Below, one piece after another: positions 25,436 to 34,554 of a stretch of 64,000 nt of DNA. The DNA is from Paracoccus stylophorae (GTDB lineage: Bacteria; Pseudomonadota; Alphaproteobacteria; Rhodobacterales; Rhodobacteraceae): the NCBI RefSeq assembly GCF_028553765.1, contig NZ_CP067134.1, forward strand, positions 3,019,001 to 3,083,000. The letters are read 5' to 3'. Position 1 is the first letter of the stretch. Each line of letters starts with the position of its first letter. Position numbers and translations under genes: made by a program. The notes beneath the pieces were generated by a model. The model did no database searches and was not told where the DNA came from. It worked only from the letters and a program-made list of their open reading frames with translations.

Positions 25436-26818
25436 ATGTTTCTGTCGGTCTTCGATCTGTTCAAGGTGGGCGTCGGCCCGTCATCCTCGCACACCATGGG
25501 TCCCATGGTCGCGGGCGCGCGGTTTCTGGATGCGCTGCGGCAACAACCGTTCCGGGCAAAGGGGCTGAAAGCCAGCCTGCATGGCAGCCTGGCCTTTACC
25601 GGCAAGGGCCATGCCACCGACCGGGCGACGATCCTTGGGCTGGCAGGTTTCGTGCCCGCCACGATGGACGCCGAAAAGGCCGAGGCCGCGCTGGCCGCGA
25701 ACCGCGAATCCCGCGTCCTGACGCCCGAGGGGCTGGGCGAAGTGCGATTCGATCCCGAGGCCGATCTGCGCTTCGATTATGACCACGCCCTGCCCGGACA
25801 CGCCAACGGCATGACGCTGGCCGCGACCGATGCGCAGGGCGACGTGATCTTTCGGCAGGTCTATTATTCCGTCGGCGGCGGTTTCGTGCTGACCGAAGAG
25901 GAGCTGGCCCGCAAGGGCGACGAGGATCGCAGCGACGCCGTCTCGCAGGTGCCCTTCCCCTTCGCCAGCGCCGCCGAGATGCTGGACATGGCCCGCACAT
26001 CGGGCAAATCCATCGCCGACATGAAGCGCGCCAACGAACTGGTCTATCGCGACCCGGCCGATCTGCGCGAGGGTCTGATGCGGATCTGGCAGGTGATGCG
26101 CGACTGCATGGACCGGGGGCTTGCGGCCACCGGCACCCTGCCCGGCGGGCTGAACGTGCGCAGGCGGGCGCACGCGATCCATGAAAAGCTGTTGGCCGAA
26201 CGCGGCATGAACCTGACCGCGCCGCATGTCATCAACGACTGGATGTCCACCTATGCCATGGCCGTGAACGAAGAAAACGCCGCCGGCGGACAGGTCGTCA
26301 CCGCCCCCACCAACGGCGCGGCGGGCACGGTGCCGGCGGTGATCCGGTACTGGCTGGATCATGTGCCGGGCGCGTCCGAACGCGACCTGCCCGATTTCCT
26401 GCTGACGGCTGCGGCGGTGGGCGGGCTGATCAAGCACAACGCCTCGATCTCGGGGGCGGAATGCGGCTGTCAGGCCGAGGTCGGCAGCGCCTCGGCCATG
26501 GCCGCCGCCGGGCTGGCCGCGGTGCTGGGCGGGACGCCTGAGCAGGTGGAAAACGCCGCCGAAATCGCGCTGGAACATCATCTGGGCATGACCTGCGACC
26601 CGGTGAAGGGGCTGGTGCAGGTGCCCTGCATCGAACGCAACGGTCTGGGCGCGATCAAGGCGGTCAGCGCCGCCAGCCTGGCCCTGCGCGGCGACGGCAG
26701 CCATTTCGTGCCGCTGGACGCCGCGATCGAGACGATGCGCCAGACCGGCCGCGACATGTCCGAGAAATACAAGGAAACCTCGCTTGGCGGGCTGGCCGTC
26801 AACGTCCCCAATTGCTGA
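25436..26818 (+). CDS. sdaA: L-serine ammonia-lyase (iron-sulfur type)
   Basis: The 460-residue single-chain enzyme opens [24 protein letters not shown], the beta-domain signature, and carries the alpha-domain with [32 protein letters not shown] and [19 protein letters not shown], whose Cys residues bind the [4Fe-4S] cluster. It converts L-serine to pyruvate and ammonia in the cytosol. AAGGGT precedes the ATG at 25436; the frame continues upstream only as antisense of dusB. It is monocistronic. Confidence 0.95.
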   Translation: MFLSVFDLFKVGVGPSSSHTMGPMVAGARFLDALRQQPFRAKGLKASLHGSLAFTGKGHATDRATILGLAGFVPATMDAEKAEAALAANRESRVLTPEGLGEVRFDPEADLRFDYDHALPGHANGMTLAATDAQGDVIFRQVYYSVGGGFVLTEEELARKGDEDRSDAVSQVPFPFASAAEMLDMARTSGKSIADMKRANELVYRDPADLREGLMRIWQVMRDCMDRGLAATGTLPGGLNVRRRAHAIHEKLLAERGMNLTAPHVINDWMSTYAMAVNEENAAGGQVVTAPTNGAAGTVPAVIRYWLDHVPGASERDLPDFLLTAAAVGGLIKHNASISGAECGCQAEVGSASAMAAAGLAAVLGGTPEQVENAAEIALEHHLGMTCDPVKGLVQVPCIERNGLGAIKAVSAASLALRGDGSHFVPLDAAIETMRQTGRDMSEKYKETSLGGLAVNVPNC

Positions 26819-26927
26819 GACCCGGGCGACGGGCGATCTGCCGCCGCAGGCTGCGCACGACGCTTGCCCCGAGGGGCGGCGATTGCTAACGCTTTTGACA
26901 GTGATCCAAAATCAAAAAGGCCGCCCG

Positions 26928-27836
26928 ATGTCCTCGCGTCTCGCCCTCATCGCCCTTGTGACCCTGCCGCTTGCCGCCTGCGAAGGCACCGGCCTGCCGG
27001 GTCTGGGCAGCCAGCAGGAAGCCCAGGTTCAGGGCCATCAGGGGCCTCCGGGCGTCTCGCCGCTGGAACAGCCGATCGAAACCGGTGCCGCCGAGGCCCG
27101 CGCCGTCGCCACCGCCGAGGCCGCGACCTACAACACCAACGCGTTCAGCGCGCGCGGCAATGAGCCCGCCTGGTCAGTGGACGTGGCCGGCAGCACCGCG
27201 ATCTACACCACGCCGGAGAACCCAAAGGGGCGAGCGGTGCGCGTGGACCGGCTGGCCTTCGCCAAGGGGGTGGAATATGTGGGCGTGCTGAACGGCCGGC
27301 CCTTCGCGCTGACCGTGCGCGGCACGCCCTGCCGCGACAGCATGTCCGGCCAGCGTTTCACGATGTCGGCGGAACTGAAGGTCTCGGGGCGCACCGAACG
27401 CGGCTGCGCCGCGCCGGCCTCGGCCGACGTGGCATCGGCGGTGGCGGCAACCCGCGCCCCGGCCCCCGCCGCGCCCAAAGCGGCCGCGCCGAAACCCGCA
27501 GCCTCGCGCCCCGCCGCCGCAAAACCGGCCCCCGCACCGGCACCGGCCCCCGCCCCCGCACCGACCCCGACGCCTTCGCCCGCCGATGCGGCCCAGACCG
27601 CGCCCGCGTCCGACACCACCCCGGCAACGACCGGCGACAGCGCCACCCAGGGCAACGCGGCGACGCAGACGCCCGCGCCCGACAGCGGCCCCGCCACCCC
27701 TGCCGTGCCCGATCTGCCGCTGCGCCTGCCGTCCACCCCGCCCTCGGTCGCGGCACCCGCCGATGCGGCACCCGCCGATGATGCACCCGCCAATGCCGCG
27801 CCTGCGGACGACGACGCGGCGGACAGCACCGAATAA
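26928..27836 (+). CDS. Lipoprotein with COG3650-like domain and Pro/Ala-rich tail
   Basis: The 302-residue protein has a lipoprotein signal (LPLAAC, lipid-modified Cys at residue 17), a compact domain at about residues 68-160 ([13 protein letters not shown] ... [20 protein letters not shown]) that resembles the COG3650/META-like family, and a long Pro/Ala-rich disordered tail ending in Asp residues. The ATG at 26928 is in frame with an upstream extension that lacks a signal peptide. The domain likely sits at the outer membrane, with the tail reaching into the periplasm or cell wall. Function unknown. Confidence 0.7.
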   Translation: MSSRLALIALVTLPLAACEGTGLPGLGSQQEAQVQGHQGPPGVSPLEQPIETGAAEARAVATAEAATYNTNAFSARGNEPAWSVDVAGSTAIYTTPENPKGRAVRVDRLAFAKGVEYVGVLNGRPFALTVRGTPCRDSMSGQRFTMSAELKVSGRTERGCAAPASADVASAVAATRAPAPAAPKAAAPKPAASRPAAAKPAPAPAPAPAPAPTPTPSPADAAQTAPASDTTPATTGDSATQGNAATQTPAPDSGPATPAVPDLPLRLPSTPPSVAAPADAAPADDAPANAAPADDDAADSTE

Positions 27837-27948
27837 CGCGCCCGACCTGCGGCGCAGATGACGCACCAGCCGGCATTTCGTGCCGGCGGCCTGCCAATCG
27901 CCCGGCGTCGCGACTATGATCGCGGCACCTGCTGAACGAGGAACACCG

Positions 27949-30135
27949 ATGCGCCGAACCCCGCTTTTCAGACGTCTGATGGCGACGACCCTTCCGGCCG
28001 CGCTTGTCATCGGCTCGGCCACGTCGGTGGCGGTGGCCGACCCGATGCTGGCGCGCAACATGTCCAGCTTCGGCACGCCGGGCGGGATCGACACGCCCAC
28101 TGCGGAAACCCTGCCCGACGGCACGCTGTCCGGCACGATTTCCTATTCCGATTACGCGCGCAGGGCCAATGTCAGCTTTCAGGCGCTGCCCGGCCTGACC
28201 GCCGTGCTGCGCTATGCGCGGGTGGACGGCATCAACGATTACCGCAACGACGGCTATATCTCGGACCGCTCGTTCGATCTGCATTACCAGATCTTCGACG
28301 AACAGGGATGGCGGCCGGCGGTCGCGGTCGGTCTGCGCGACTTTCTGGGCACCGGCGTCTATTCGGGCGAATACATCGTCGCCAGCCGCAACATCACGCC
28401 CACCATCCGCGCCTCGGCGGGCCTGGGCTGGGGCACGCTGGCGGGCAAGAACCGGGTCATCGACGTCGATGACGAGGGCGGGACGCCGAATGTCGAGGAC
28501 TGGTTCTCGGGCAGCCCGAAGCCCTTCGGCTCGATCAGCTGGCAGGTCAACGACCGGCTCAGCCTGGTGGCCGAATATTCCAACGACGAATATGTGGCCA
28601 GCTACAGCAACGGTCGCGTCTATCAGCAGGGCGAGGAACCCGACAGCAACCTCAACCTTGCCGCCTATTACAAATTCGGCCGCGCCTATGAGGTCGGACT
28701 TTACACGATCGGCGGCAAGACGTTCGGGGCGCAGTTCTCGGTCGCGCTGAACCCGCGCGAGGCGCCCTATCCCTCGGGTCTGGAAAAGGCACCCGCCCCC
28801 GTGCGCACGCGCCCCGCGCCTGCCGCAGACCCGGAAGGCTGGTCGGGAAGCTGGTCGCAGGACCCGACCGCGCAGCCCGCGATCCAGACGGCGCTGGCCG
28901 ATGCGCTGGCCGACGAGGGGCAGATCCTGGAATCGATGGCGCTGTCGGCCAACCGCGCCGAGGTCCGGATCCGCAACCAGCGTTACGTGAACCAGGCCGA
29001 GGCGGTGGGCCGCACCGCAAGGCTGATGACCCGCGCGCTGCCGCCCTCGGTCGAGACGCTGGTGATCACATCGACCGCCGAGGGCGTGCCGACATCCTCG
29101 GTGACGCTGTCGCGCTCGGACGTCGAACGGCTTGAGAATACCGAGGCCGGGCGGATCGCCGCCGCCTCGACAATCGCCGACGCCGCGCCATCGCCCGCAG
29201 GTCTGGTCCGCAGCCCCGACATCTATCCGCGGTTCCGCTGGAGCGTGAAACCCTATCTGGATCTGGGCATCTTCAGCGCCGAGGACGGCCTGACCTATCA
29301 GGTCGGCGGCGAAGCCCGCGCCAGCTATGAAATCGTGCCCGGTCTGGAACTGACCGGCGCGCTGCGCCAGCGCGCCTTCGGCAATATCGACCAGCGCGGG
29401 CCGGGCATCCCCGGCGAACGCGGCGAACACTATACCCCGCAGGAATATCTGGCCGATCCGGGTCTTGAAACCACGCCCGAGGGCGTGCCGCGGGTGCGAT
29501 CCGACACGCGCATGTATACCGGCAACACCGATCCGGTGATCCCGGAACTGACGCTGGCATGGTATGCAAAGCCCGCGCAGAACGTCTATACTCGCGTGAC
29601 GACCGGCCTGCTGGAACGCGCCTATGGCGGCGTGTCGGCCGAGGTGCTTTGGAAGCCCGCCGACTCGGCCTTCGGCTTCGGGGCCGAAATCAACCGCGTG
29701 AAGAAACGCGATTTCGACCAGCTGTTCAGCTTCCGCGACTATGAGGTGACGATGGGCCATGTCTCGGCCTATTACGAATTTTCGCAGGGCTTCACCGCGC
29801 AGCTTGACGTCGGCAAGTATCTGGCCGGCGACAAGGGTGCGACGCTGACCTTGACGCGCGAATTCGCGAATGGCTGGCAGATCGGCGCCTTTGTCACCAA
29901 GACCGACCTGTCGGCCGAAGAATTCGGCGAAGGCAGCTTTGACAAGGGCATCACCCTGTCGATCCCGCTGGCCTGGGCCACCGGCCAACCCTCGCGCGAA
30001 CGGGCGACCACGACGCTGCGATCCCTGTCGCGCGACGGCGGCGCGCAGCTGAACGTGAACGGTCGTCTTTACGACCGCGTCCGCGACAGCCATTCGGTCA
30101 AACTGTATCAAGGCTGGGGGAGGTTCTGGCGATGA
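27949..30135 (+). CDS. yjbH: YjbH-family exopolysaccharide outer-membrane protein
   Basis: About 728 residues with a signal peptide (ending SVAVADP), then a beta-rich sequence with alternating aromatic and polar residues. It carries YjbH hallmarks: SFGTPGGIDTPTAETLPDGTL at the mature N-terminus and FGAEINRVKKRDFDQLF with DVGKYLAGDKGATL near the C-terminus. The family is predicted to form an outer-membrane beta-barrel involved in exopolysaccharide export. GAGGAA precedes the ATG. The stop overlaps the start of yjbF. Confidence 0.88.
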   Translation: MRRTPLFRRLMATTLPAALVIGSATSVAVADPMLARNMSSFGTPGGIDTPTAETLPDGTLSGTISYSDYARRANVSFQALPGLTAVLRYARVDGINDYRNDGYISDRSFDLHYQIFDEQGWRPAVAVGLRDFLGTGVYSGEYIVASRNITPTIRASAGLGWGTLAGKNRVIDVDDEGGTPNVEDWFSGSPKPFGSISWQVNDRLSLVAEYSNDEYVASYSNGRVYQQGEEPDSNLNLAAYYKFGRAYEVGLYTIGGKTFGAQFSVALNPREAPYPSGLEKAPAPVRTRPAPAADPEGWSGSWSQDPTAQPAIQTALADALADEGQILESMALSANRAEVRIRNQRYVNQAEAVGRTARLMTRALPPSVETLVITSTAEGVPTSSVTLSRSDVERLENTEAGRIAAASTIADAAPSPAGLVRSPDIYPRFRWSVKPYLDLGIFSAEDGLTYQVGGEARASYEIVPGLELTGALRQRAFGNIDQRGPGIPGERGEHYTPQEYLADPGLETTPEGVPRVRSDTRMYTGNTDPVIPELTLAWYAKPAQNVYTRVTTGLLERAYGGVSAEVLWKPADSAFGFGAEINRVKKRDFDQLFSFRDYEVTMGHVSAYYEFSQGFTAQLDVGKYLAGDKGATLTLTREFANGWQIGAFVTKTDLSAEEFGEGSFDKGITLSIPLAWATGQPSRERATTTLRSLSRDGGAQLNVNGRLYDRVRDSHSVKLYQGWGRFWR

Positions 30136-30791
30136 CATCCGCGCCCAAGTTCACGCTGGCGGCGGCTGCGCTGGCCGCGCTGTCGGCCTGCGGCAACGCC
30201 ACCGGCGACGAGGCGGGCTATGGCCCGCTTGGCGTGCTGGCCAGCACCGCGCAGCAGACCATCGCGTCCCGAACCGCGCGCGATCAGCCCGCCGCACCCG
30301 CCCGAACGCCGCAGGAACGCGCGGCCGAGGCGCTGCGCGTCAATCCCGGCCCGCTGATCATGGCCGGGTTTGAAAATCTGGGCCAGACCCAGATCATGGC
30401 GATGACCGGACAGAATGGCGGCCAGCGCACCTATATGACCCCCGCCGAAGAGGCGTTGATCCTGCGCGGCGGCATGCTGGTCGGCACGCGCGGTCTGGGC
30501 CATGATCTGTCCGTCGCCGAACCGGGAACCGAGGCGCTGATCCGCGCGGGCAGCGCCGGACGCGGCCAGCGCGTGATGCGCTATTTCAGCGGCGACGGTC
30601 GGGAACGCCCGCTGCAATTCGACTGCACGGTCGGCGCCGGACCCAATCCCGGCGTGCTGGTCGAAGATTGCCGGGGCCACGGCACCAGCTTCCAGAACAG
30701 CTATATGGTGCAAGGCGGCCAGATCGCGGTATCCCGCCAGTGGATCGGCCCGGCCCTGGGTTATGTGACGATCCAGACCTTGCGGCCCTGA
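30132..30791 (+). CDS. yjbF: YjbF-family lipoprotein
   Basis: A 219-residue lipoprotein with a lipobox near LSACGN (Cys about residue 20), then the YjbF domain (AGFENLGQTQIMAMTGQNGGQRTYMT, ILRGGMLVGTRGLGHDL). In E. coli yjbEFGH is an Rcs-controlled exopolysaccharide operon; here only the yjbH and yjbF members are present, in reversed order. Start and yjbH stop overlap (ATGA). A strong terminator follows. Confidence 0.85.
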   Translation: MTSAPKFTLAAAALAALSACGNATGDEAGYGPLGVLASTAQQTIASRTARDQPAAPARTPQERAAEALRVNPGPLIMAGFENLGQTQIMAMTGQNGGQRTYMTPAEEALILRGGMLVGTRGLGHDLSVAEPGTEALIRAGSAGRGQRVMRYFSGDGRERPLQFDCTVGAGPNPGVLVEDCRGHGTSFQNSYMVQGGQIAVSRQWIGPALGYVTIQTLRP

Positions 30792-30819
30792 GACGCGTCC
30801 ACAGGTTCCGACAGAAAGA

Positions 30820-30845
30820 AACCGGCCCTTGCAGGCCGGTTTTTT
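30820..30845 (+). terminator. Intrinsic terminator after yjbF
   Basis: A perfect 8-bp stem (30820-30827 with 30834-30841) with a 6-nt loop runs into a T-run at 30840-30845, 28 bp past the yjbF stop. Confidence 0.92.
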
Positions 30846-30902
30846 CGTGACCGGAGTTCACGCCGCCGGTCGACTATCGCGGCCGGCCGGACCGCACAAG
30901 AA

Positions 30903-30932
30903 AAGGGGGCCGGCCCGAAGGCCAGCCCCCTT
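30903..30932 (-). terminator. Intrinsic terminator of the small Asp-tailed protein gene
   Basis: A 12-bp stem with one mismatch (30903-30914 with 30921-30932) has a 6-nt loop; in the minus direction it is followed by TTTT. It lies 33 bp past the stop of the 67-residue gene and back to back with the yjbF terminator. Confidence 0.85.
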
Positions 30933-30965
30933 GAAACAGACCGGAAGGTCCGGTCCGTCCCGAAA

Positions 30966-31169
30966 TCAGCTGTCGTCGTCGTCCGAAGCGACGGCGGCAA
31001 TCACGCCCAGCAGCAGCAGGGCGGGGACAACCAGGCCGGCATTCGACGAGGCGGGCTGTTCTTCCACCACGACGGGCTCGACGTCCACGACGGGGGCAAC
31101 ATAGCCACCGGCCAGAGCCGAAGATGCGGTCAGGCCGAGGGCGGCAGCGAAAGTAGCGAATTTGGTCAT
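30966..31169 (-). CDS. Small exported membrane protein with acidic C-terminal tail
   Basis: A 67-residue protein has a signal peptide (MTKFATFAAALGLTASSALAGG), a short Val/Glu/Pro-rich spacer, a second hydrophobic segment (GLVVPALLLLGVIAAVA) and the ending SDDDDS. Two ATGs exist; GGAG lies only 2 bp before the ATG at 31175 but 8 bp before the one at 31169, so I take 31169. Similar short proteins are common in Rhodobacteraceae, and I recall some being mislabelled ferrochelatase; nothing here supports an enzyme. It is monocistronic with its own terminator. Confidence 0.75.
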   Translation of the reverse strand: MTKFATFAAALGLTASSALAGGYVAPVVDVEPVVVEEQPASSNAGLVVPALLLLGVIAAVASDDDDS

Positions 31170-31366
31170 GATCATGCTCCGTTTCGTTGAAAGCTGCCGT
31201 CTCCGGCAACATCGATGTGACAGTTACACAATCCCCGACGGTTGAAAAGCAGCATTAAATCAAATCCGCCGAGGGGTTGCGCCCACTGTTGCATATTGGC
31301 CAACACATGGCGCGCCAACGGGTTCCAGTGTCGCCGGACCCTGCGCGACTCTGGGGCAACCCGGGC

Positions 31367-32149
31367 CTAATTGCGACGGAAAAACAGGCTCAGCAGGAAA
31401 AAGACTGCCGCCGCCACCACGATGGACGGTCCGGCCGGGCTGTCCAGTTTCAGGCTGGCCCATAATCCCGCCCCCACCGACGCGGCCGCGATCAGCGCGG
31501 CGATCGCCGCCATGCGTTCCGGCGTGGGCGCCAGACCGCGCGCGGCGGCCGCCGGCACGATCAGCAGCGCCGAAATCAGCAGCGATCCGACCACCCGAAT
31601 CGCCAGCGCGACGACCACGGCCAGCGCGATGGACAGCGCCAGACGTTCGGTTCGAGGGTCGATGCCGGCGGCCATCGCCAGCTCCTCGTTCAGCGTCGCC
31701 GTGACCAGCCGCTGCCAGCGCCACAGCAGCAGCCCCAGCACCAGCGCGCCCCCACCCCAGATCAGCGCCAGATCGGCGCGCCCGACCGCCAGAATGTCGC
31801 CGAACAGATAGCTGTTCAGATCGGCCCGCGCCGCCGGGACGAAGCTGATCGCGACCAGACCGATAGCCAGCGCCGAATGGGCCAGCACGCCCAGCATCGT
31901 GTCCATCGCCTGCCCGCGCGCGGCCAATACCGACACCAGCAGCGCCATCGACAGCGCCACCAGCAGCGTGCCGGCATAGATCGACACCTGAAACGCCAGA
32001 CTCAGCGCGACGCCCAGAATCGCCGCATGGGCGGTCGAATCGCCGAAATAGGCCATGCGCCGCCAGACCACGAAACTGCCAAGCGGTCCGGTGACGACCG
32101 CCAGCCCCAGACCGGCCAGCAGGGCGCGCATGAAGAAATCGTCCAGCAT
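31367..32149 (-). CDS. znuB: Zinc ABC transporter permease ZnuB
   Basis: A 260-residue ABC-3 family permease with about eight hydrophobic segments, opening MLDDFFMRALLAGLGLAVVTGPLGSFVVWRRM-like and including FGDSTAHAAILGVAL and SLLISALLIVPAAAARGLA. It forms the membrane channel for Zn2+ (or Mn2+) import with ZnuC and ZnuA. It lies 6 bp after znuC in the zur-znuC-znuB operon. Confidence 0.93.
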   Translation of the reverse strand: MLDDFFMRALLAGLGLAVVTGPLGSFVVWRRMAYFGDSTAHAAILGVALSLAFQVSIYAGTLLVALSMALLVSVLAARGQAMDTMLGVLAHSALAIGLVAISFVPAARADLNSYLFGDILAVGRADLALIWGGGALVLGLLLWRWQRLVTATLNEELAMAAGIDPRTERLALSIALAVVVALAIRVVGSLLISALLIVPAAAARGLAPTPERMAAIAALIAAASVGAGLWASLKLDSPAGPSIVVAAAVFFLLSLFFRRN

Positions 32150-32155
32150 CGTGGC

Positions 32156-32956
32156 TCAGCCCTGACCGTGTTGAAGATGGCCGTGCCCGTGCCCGTGCCC
32201 GTCGCCATGGTCATGGGCATGGTCATGGTCATGGTCATGGTCGTGATCGTGGTCGTGATGATGGCGATACAGCGCCAGCGTGCCCTGCGCATCGGCCCCG
32301 AACAGCGCGCGATAGGCGGGATCGACGCTGACATCCTGCGGCGTGCCCTCGCAGCAGACATGACCGTTCAGGCAGATCACCCGGTCCGAGGCGCGCATGA
32401 CCACCAGCAGATCGTGGCTGACCATCAGCACCGCCGCGCCGGTCTGGCGACGCACATCCTCGACCAATTGGTAAAAGGCGACCATGCCGGGCTGATCCAG
32501 CCCCTGCGTCGGCTCGTCCAGAACCAGCAGGTCGGGCCGATGCAGCAGCGCGCGCGCCAGCAGCACGCGCTGGAACTGTCCCCCCGACAGCTGCGTCAGC
32601 TGCCGTCGCTGCAACCCCGGCACGCCGGTGCGCGCCAGCACCGCGGCGGCATCGCGATCCGCGATCCGGCGCGGCAGCGACAGGAACCGGCGCACGGTCA
32701 TCGGAATCGCCGTGTCGATCTGCACGCGCTGCGGCACATAGCCGATGCGCAGCCCGGTTTGTCGCGCAACCCGACCGCCAGCCAGCGGCGCATGTCCCAG
32801 AAGCGCGCGCACCAGCGAGGATTTGCCCGACCCGTTCGGCCCGACCACGGTGACGATCTCGCCCGCAGCGATCCGGAAATCGACGTCGCGCAGCACCGTC
32901 TCGGCGCTGCCGGGGCGCTGGATGGTCAGGTCGCGCGCCTCGATCAACGCGCTCAT
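32156..32956 (-). CDS. znuC: Zinc ABC transporter ATPase ZnuC with His-rich tail
   Basis: The 266-residue ATPase has Walker A GPNGSGKSS (39-47), the signature LSGGQFQR (123-130), Walker B LLVLDEPTQGLD and the switch His in MVSHD. Residues 231-266 form a tail with 16 His, alternating first with Asp and then with Gly, likely a zinc-binding store or sensor. The ATG at 32956 overlaps the zur stop (ATGA). It energises zinc import with ZnuB. The tail is encoded by short tandem repeats. Confidence 0.95.
   Translation of the reverse strand: MSALIEARDLTIQRPGSAETVLRDVDFRIAAGEIVTVVGPNGSGKSSLVRALLGHAPLAGGRVARQTGLRIGYVPQRVQIDTAIPMTVRRFLSLPRRIADRDAAAVLARTGVPGLQRRQLTQLSGGQFQRVLLARALLHRPDLLVLDEPTQGLDQPGMVAFYQLVEDVRRQTGAAVLMVSHDLLVVMRASDRVICLNGHVCCEGTPQDVSVDPAYRALFGADAQGTLALYRHHHDHDHDHDHDHDHAHDHGDGHGHGHGHLQHGQG
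32159..32265 (-). repeat. Short tandem repeats encoding the ZnuC His tail
   Basis: Six-base units (CATGGT/GTGCCC-like on the plus strand) repeat through the 3' end of znuC and encode His-Asp then Gly-His dipeptides. A six-base period means copy-number change keeps the frame but alters tail length. Confidence 0.85.
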
Positions 32957-33474
32957 GCGGCCTCGCCGTTCATGCAGGCGGGACACAGCCCCACCGCCTC
33001 GATCGTCGCCCGCTCGACGCTGAAGCCGTTGCCGCGGGCCATCCGGGCCAGCGCCTCGCGCATGGGGGCGGCGGTCAGTTCGGCCAGTTTCTGGCAGGAC
33101 CGGCAGATCAGAAAGGCCGGCGCATGATCCCGATCCGGGTGCAGGCAGGCGGCAAAGGCGTTCAGCCGCTGCAACCGGTGCGCCAGCCCGTGCTGCACCA
33201 GGAAATCCAGCGCCCGATAGGCGACCGGCGGCTGATGCCCGAACCCTTCGGCGGCCAGCCGCCCCAGCACCTCATAGGCACCCATGGCGCGATGCGATTC
33301 CAGCAGGATCTCCAGCGTGCGGCGGCGCACCGGGGTCAGCCGCGCGCCCTGCGCCGCGACCCGGGCCAGCGCCGCCTGCAGCGCCTGCGCCTGGCAGGCG
33401 CCGTGATCGTGCGGGGCAAAGGCCGCGCCGGGGTCGGGGGGCGGTGTGGGATCAGGGGCTGGGACGGGGGACAT
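32953..33474 (-). CDS. zur: Zinc uptake regulator Zur (Fur family)
   Basis: A 173-residue Fur-family protein: winged-helix domain with LTPVRRRTLEILLESHRAMGAYEVL and QPPVAYRALDFLVQHGLAHRL, then a dimerisation domain with the structural zinc Cys pairs CRSC and CPAC. The N-terminus has an extra Pro-rich segment with His and Cys (PHDHGACQ). It represses zinc uptake genes when zinc is sufficient. It heads zur-znuC-znuB and diverges from znuA across a region with two Zur-box-like sites. Confidence 0.94.
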   Translation of the reverse strand: MSPVPAPDPTPPPDPGAAFAPHDHGACQAQALQAALARVAAQGARLTPVRRRTLEILLESHRAMGAYEVLGRLAAEGFGHQPPVAYRALDFLVQHGLAHRLQRLNAFAACLHPDRDHAPAFLICRSCQKLAELTAAPMREALARMARGNGFSVERATIEAVGLCPACMNGEAA

Positions 33475-33479
33475 GGTGT

Positions 33480-33492
33480 GTAACTTTATAAC
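33480..33492. promoter_or_regulatory. Zur-box-like site, zur-proximal
   Basis: GTAACTTTATAAC agrees at 10 of 13 positions with the alphaproteobacterial Zur core GTTATATTATAAC. It lies 6 bp before the zur start, where binding would block zur-znuCB transcription or translation start. Recognition by eye only. Confidence 0.5.
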
Positions 33493-33506
33493 AGGACGGT
33501 TGACTT

Positions 33507-33519
33507 GTTATCCTATCAC
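33507..33519. promoter_or_regulatory. Zur-box-like site, znuA-proximal
   Basis: GTTATCCTATCAC agrees at 10 of 13 positions with the same core. It overlaps the stretch just downstream of a TTGACT (-35-like, 33500-33505), where a bound repressor would block the znuA promoter. Confidence 0.5.
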
Positions 33520-33559
33520 ATAGACAGCATCGCCCCGCAATCTGTCTCAAGGAGTGTTC

Positions 33560-34456
33560 ATGCGCTTTCTGCTTTCCGCCGCCCTGCTGGCCATGCTGAC
33601 CGGTCCCGCCCACGCCGCACCGCCGCAGATCGTGACCGACACCGCGATTTCAGGCGCGCTGGTGTCGCAGATCATGGGCGATCTGGGCCAGCCCCATGTG
33701 CTGCTGCCCACAGGCAGCGGCGTTCACCATTACCAGATGCGCCCCTCGGACGCGCGGGCGCTGCAATCGGCGCAGCTGCTGGTGTGGTTCGGACCCCAGC
33801 TGACACCGTGGCTGGACCGCGCCGCCGGCGGGCGCGACGATCAGGCCGGACAGCTGCAATTGCTGAGCGTCCCGGACGCGACCCTGCGCGCGCTGAACCC
33901 TGCCGACGCGCATCATCACGATCACGACCATGGCGACACCGACCCCCATGCCTGGCTGGACCTGTCCAACGCGCCGGTCTGGCTGGACCACATCGCCCGC
34001 CGCCTGTCGGAACTCGACCCGCCGAACGCCGCCATCTATGCCGACAATGCGGCGGCGGCCGCGCGCGAATACCGCGCGCTGGACGAGCGGATCGCGGCGA
34101 CGCTGGCGCCGCTGGAAGACGCGGATTTTGCCGTCTTTCACGACGCTTACGGCTATTTCACCGACCGTTACGGGCTGCGCCCGGCCATCGCCGTCCTGCC
34201 GGGCGATGCCACCAGCGCATCGGCGGCGCGGGTGCAGGCGGTGCGCGCGCAGATCGCCGAATCGGGCGCGCGCTGCGCGTTTCCCGAATACGGCCACGAC
34301 CCCGTCCTGATCCGCACCGTGACCGAGGGCACGGATGTCACCGTCGGCGGCGAACTGGACCCCGCCGGGGCGGGCGTGCCCCAGGGCCCGTCGCATTATC
34401 TGGACACGATGCGCGGTCTGGCCGACACGCTGTCCGGCTGTCTGGACAAGGGGTGA
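33560..34456 (+). CDS. znuA: Zinc ABC transporter substrate-binding protein ZnuA
   Basis: A 298-residue periplasmic protein with a signal peptide (ending GPAHAAP), the cluster A-I fold, ligand His residues in TGSGVHHYQMRPSDA and DPHAWLDLSNA, and a short His/Asp loop (DAHHHDHDHGDTDPH) typical of zinc rather than manganese proteins. AAGGAG sits 5 bp before the ATG at 33560; the in-frame GTG at 33554 overlaps that site. It delivers Zn2+ to ZnuBC. Confidence 0.94.
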   Translation: MRFLLSAALLAMLTGPAHAAPPQIVTDTAISGALVSQIMGDLGQPHVLLPTGSGVHHYQMRPSDARALQSAQLLVWFGPQLTPWLDRAAGGRDDQAGQLQLLSVPDATLRALNPADAHHHDHDHGDTDPHAWLDLSNAPVWLDHIARRLSELDPPNAAIYADNAAAAAREYRALDERIAATLAPLEDADFAVFHDAYGYFTDRYGLRPAIAVLPGDATSASAARVQAVRAQIAESGARCAFPEYGHDPVLIRTVTEGTDVTVGGELDPAGAGVPQGPSHYLDTMRGLADTLSGCLDKG

Positions 34457-34554
34457 TCCGGCCGCCGATGGATTCCTGACTGTTTTACTTTGACATCTGT
34501 CGCGGAATTTGCCAGCTTCGGCGGCGACGCAACCACCACCGCAAGAGGCCTGCA

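Noticed and set aside
26895..26900. TTGACA as a -35 box for the lipoprotein gene
   Set aside because: No -10-like hexamer lies 16-18 bp downstream; the spot is GC-rich, so a promoter cannot be claimed.
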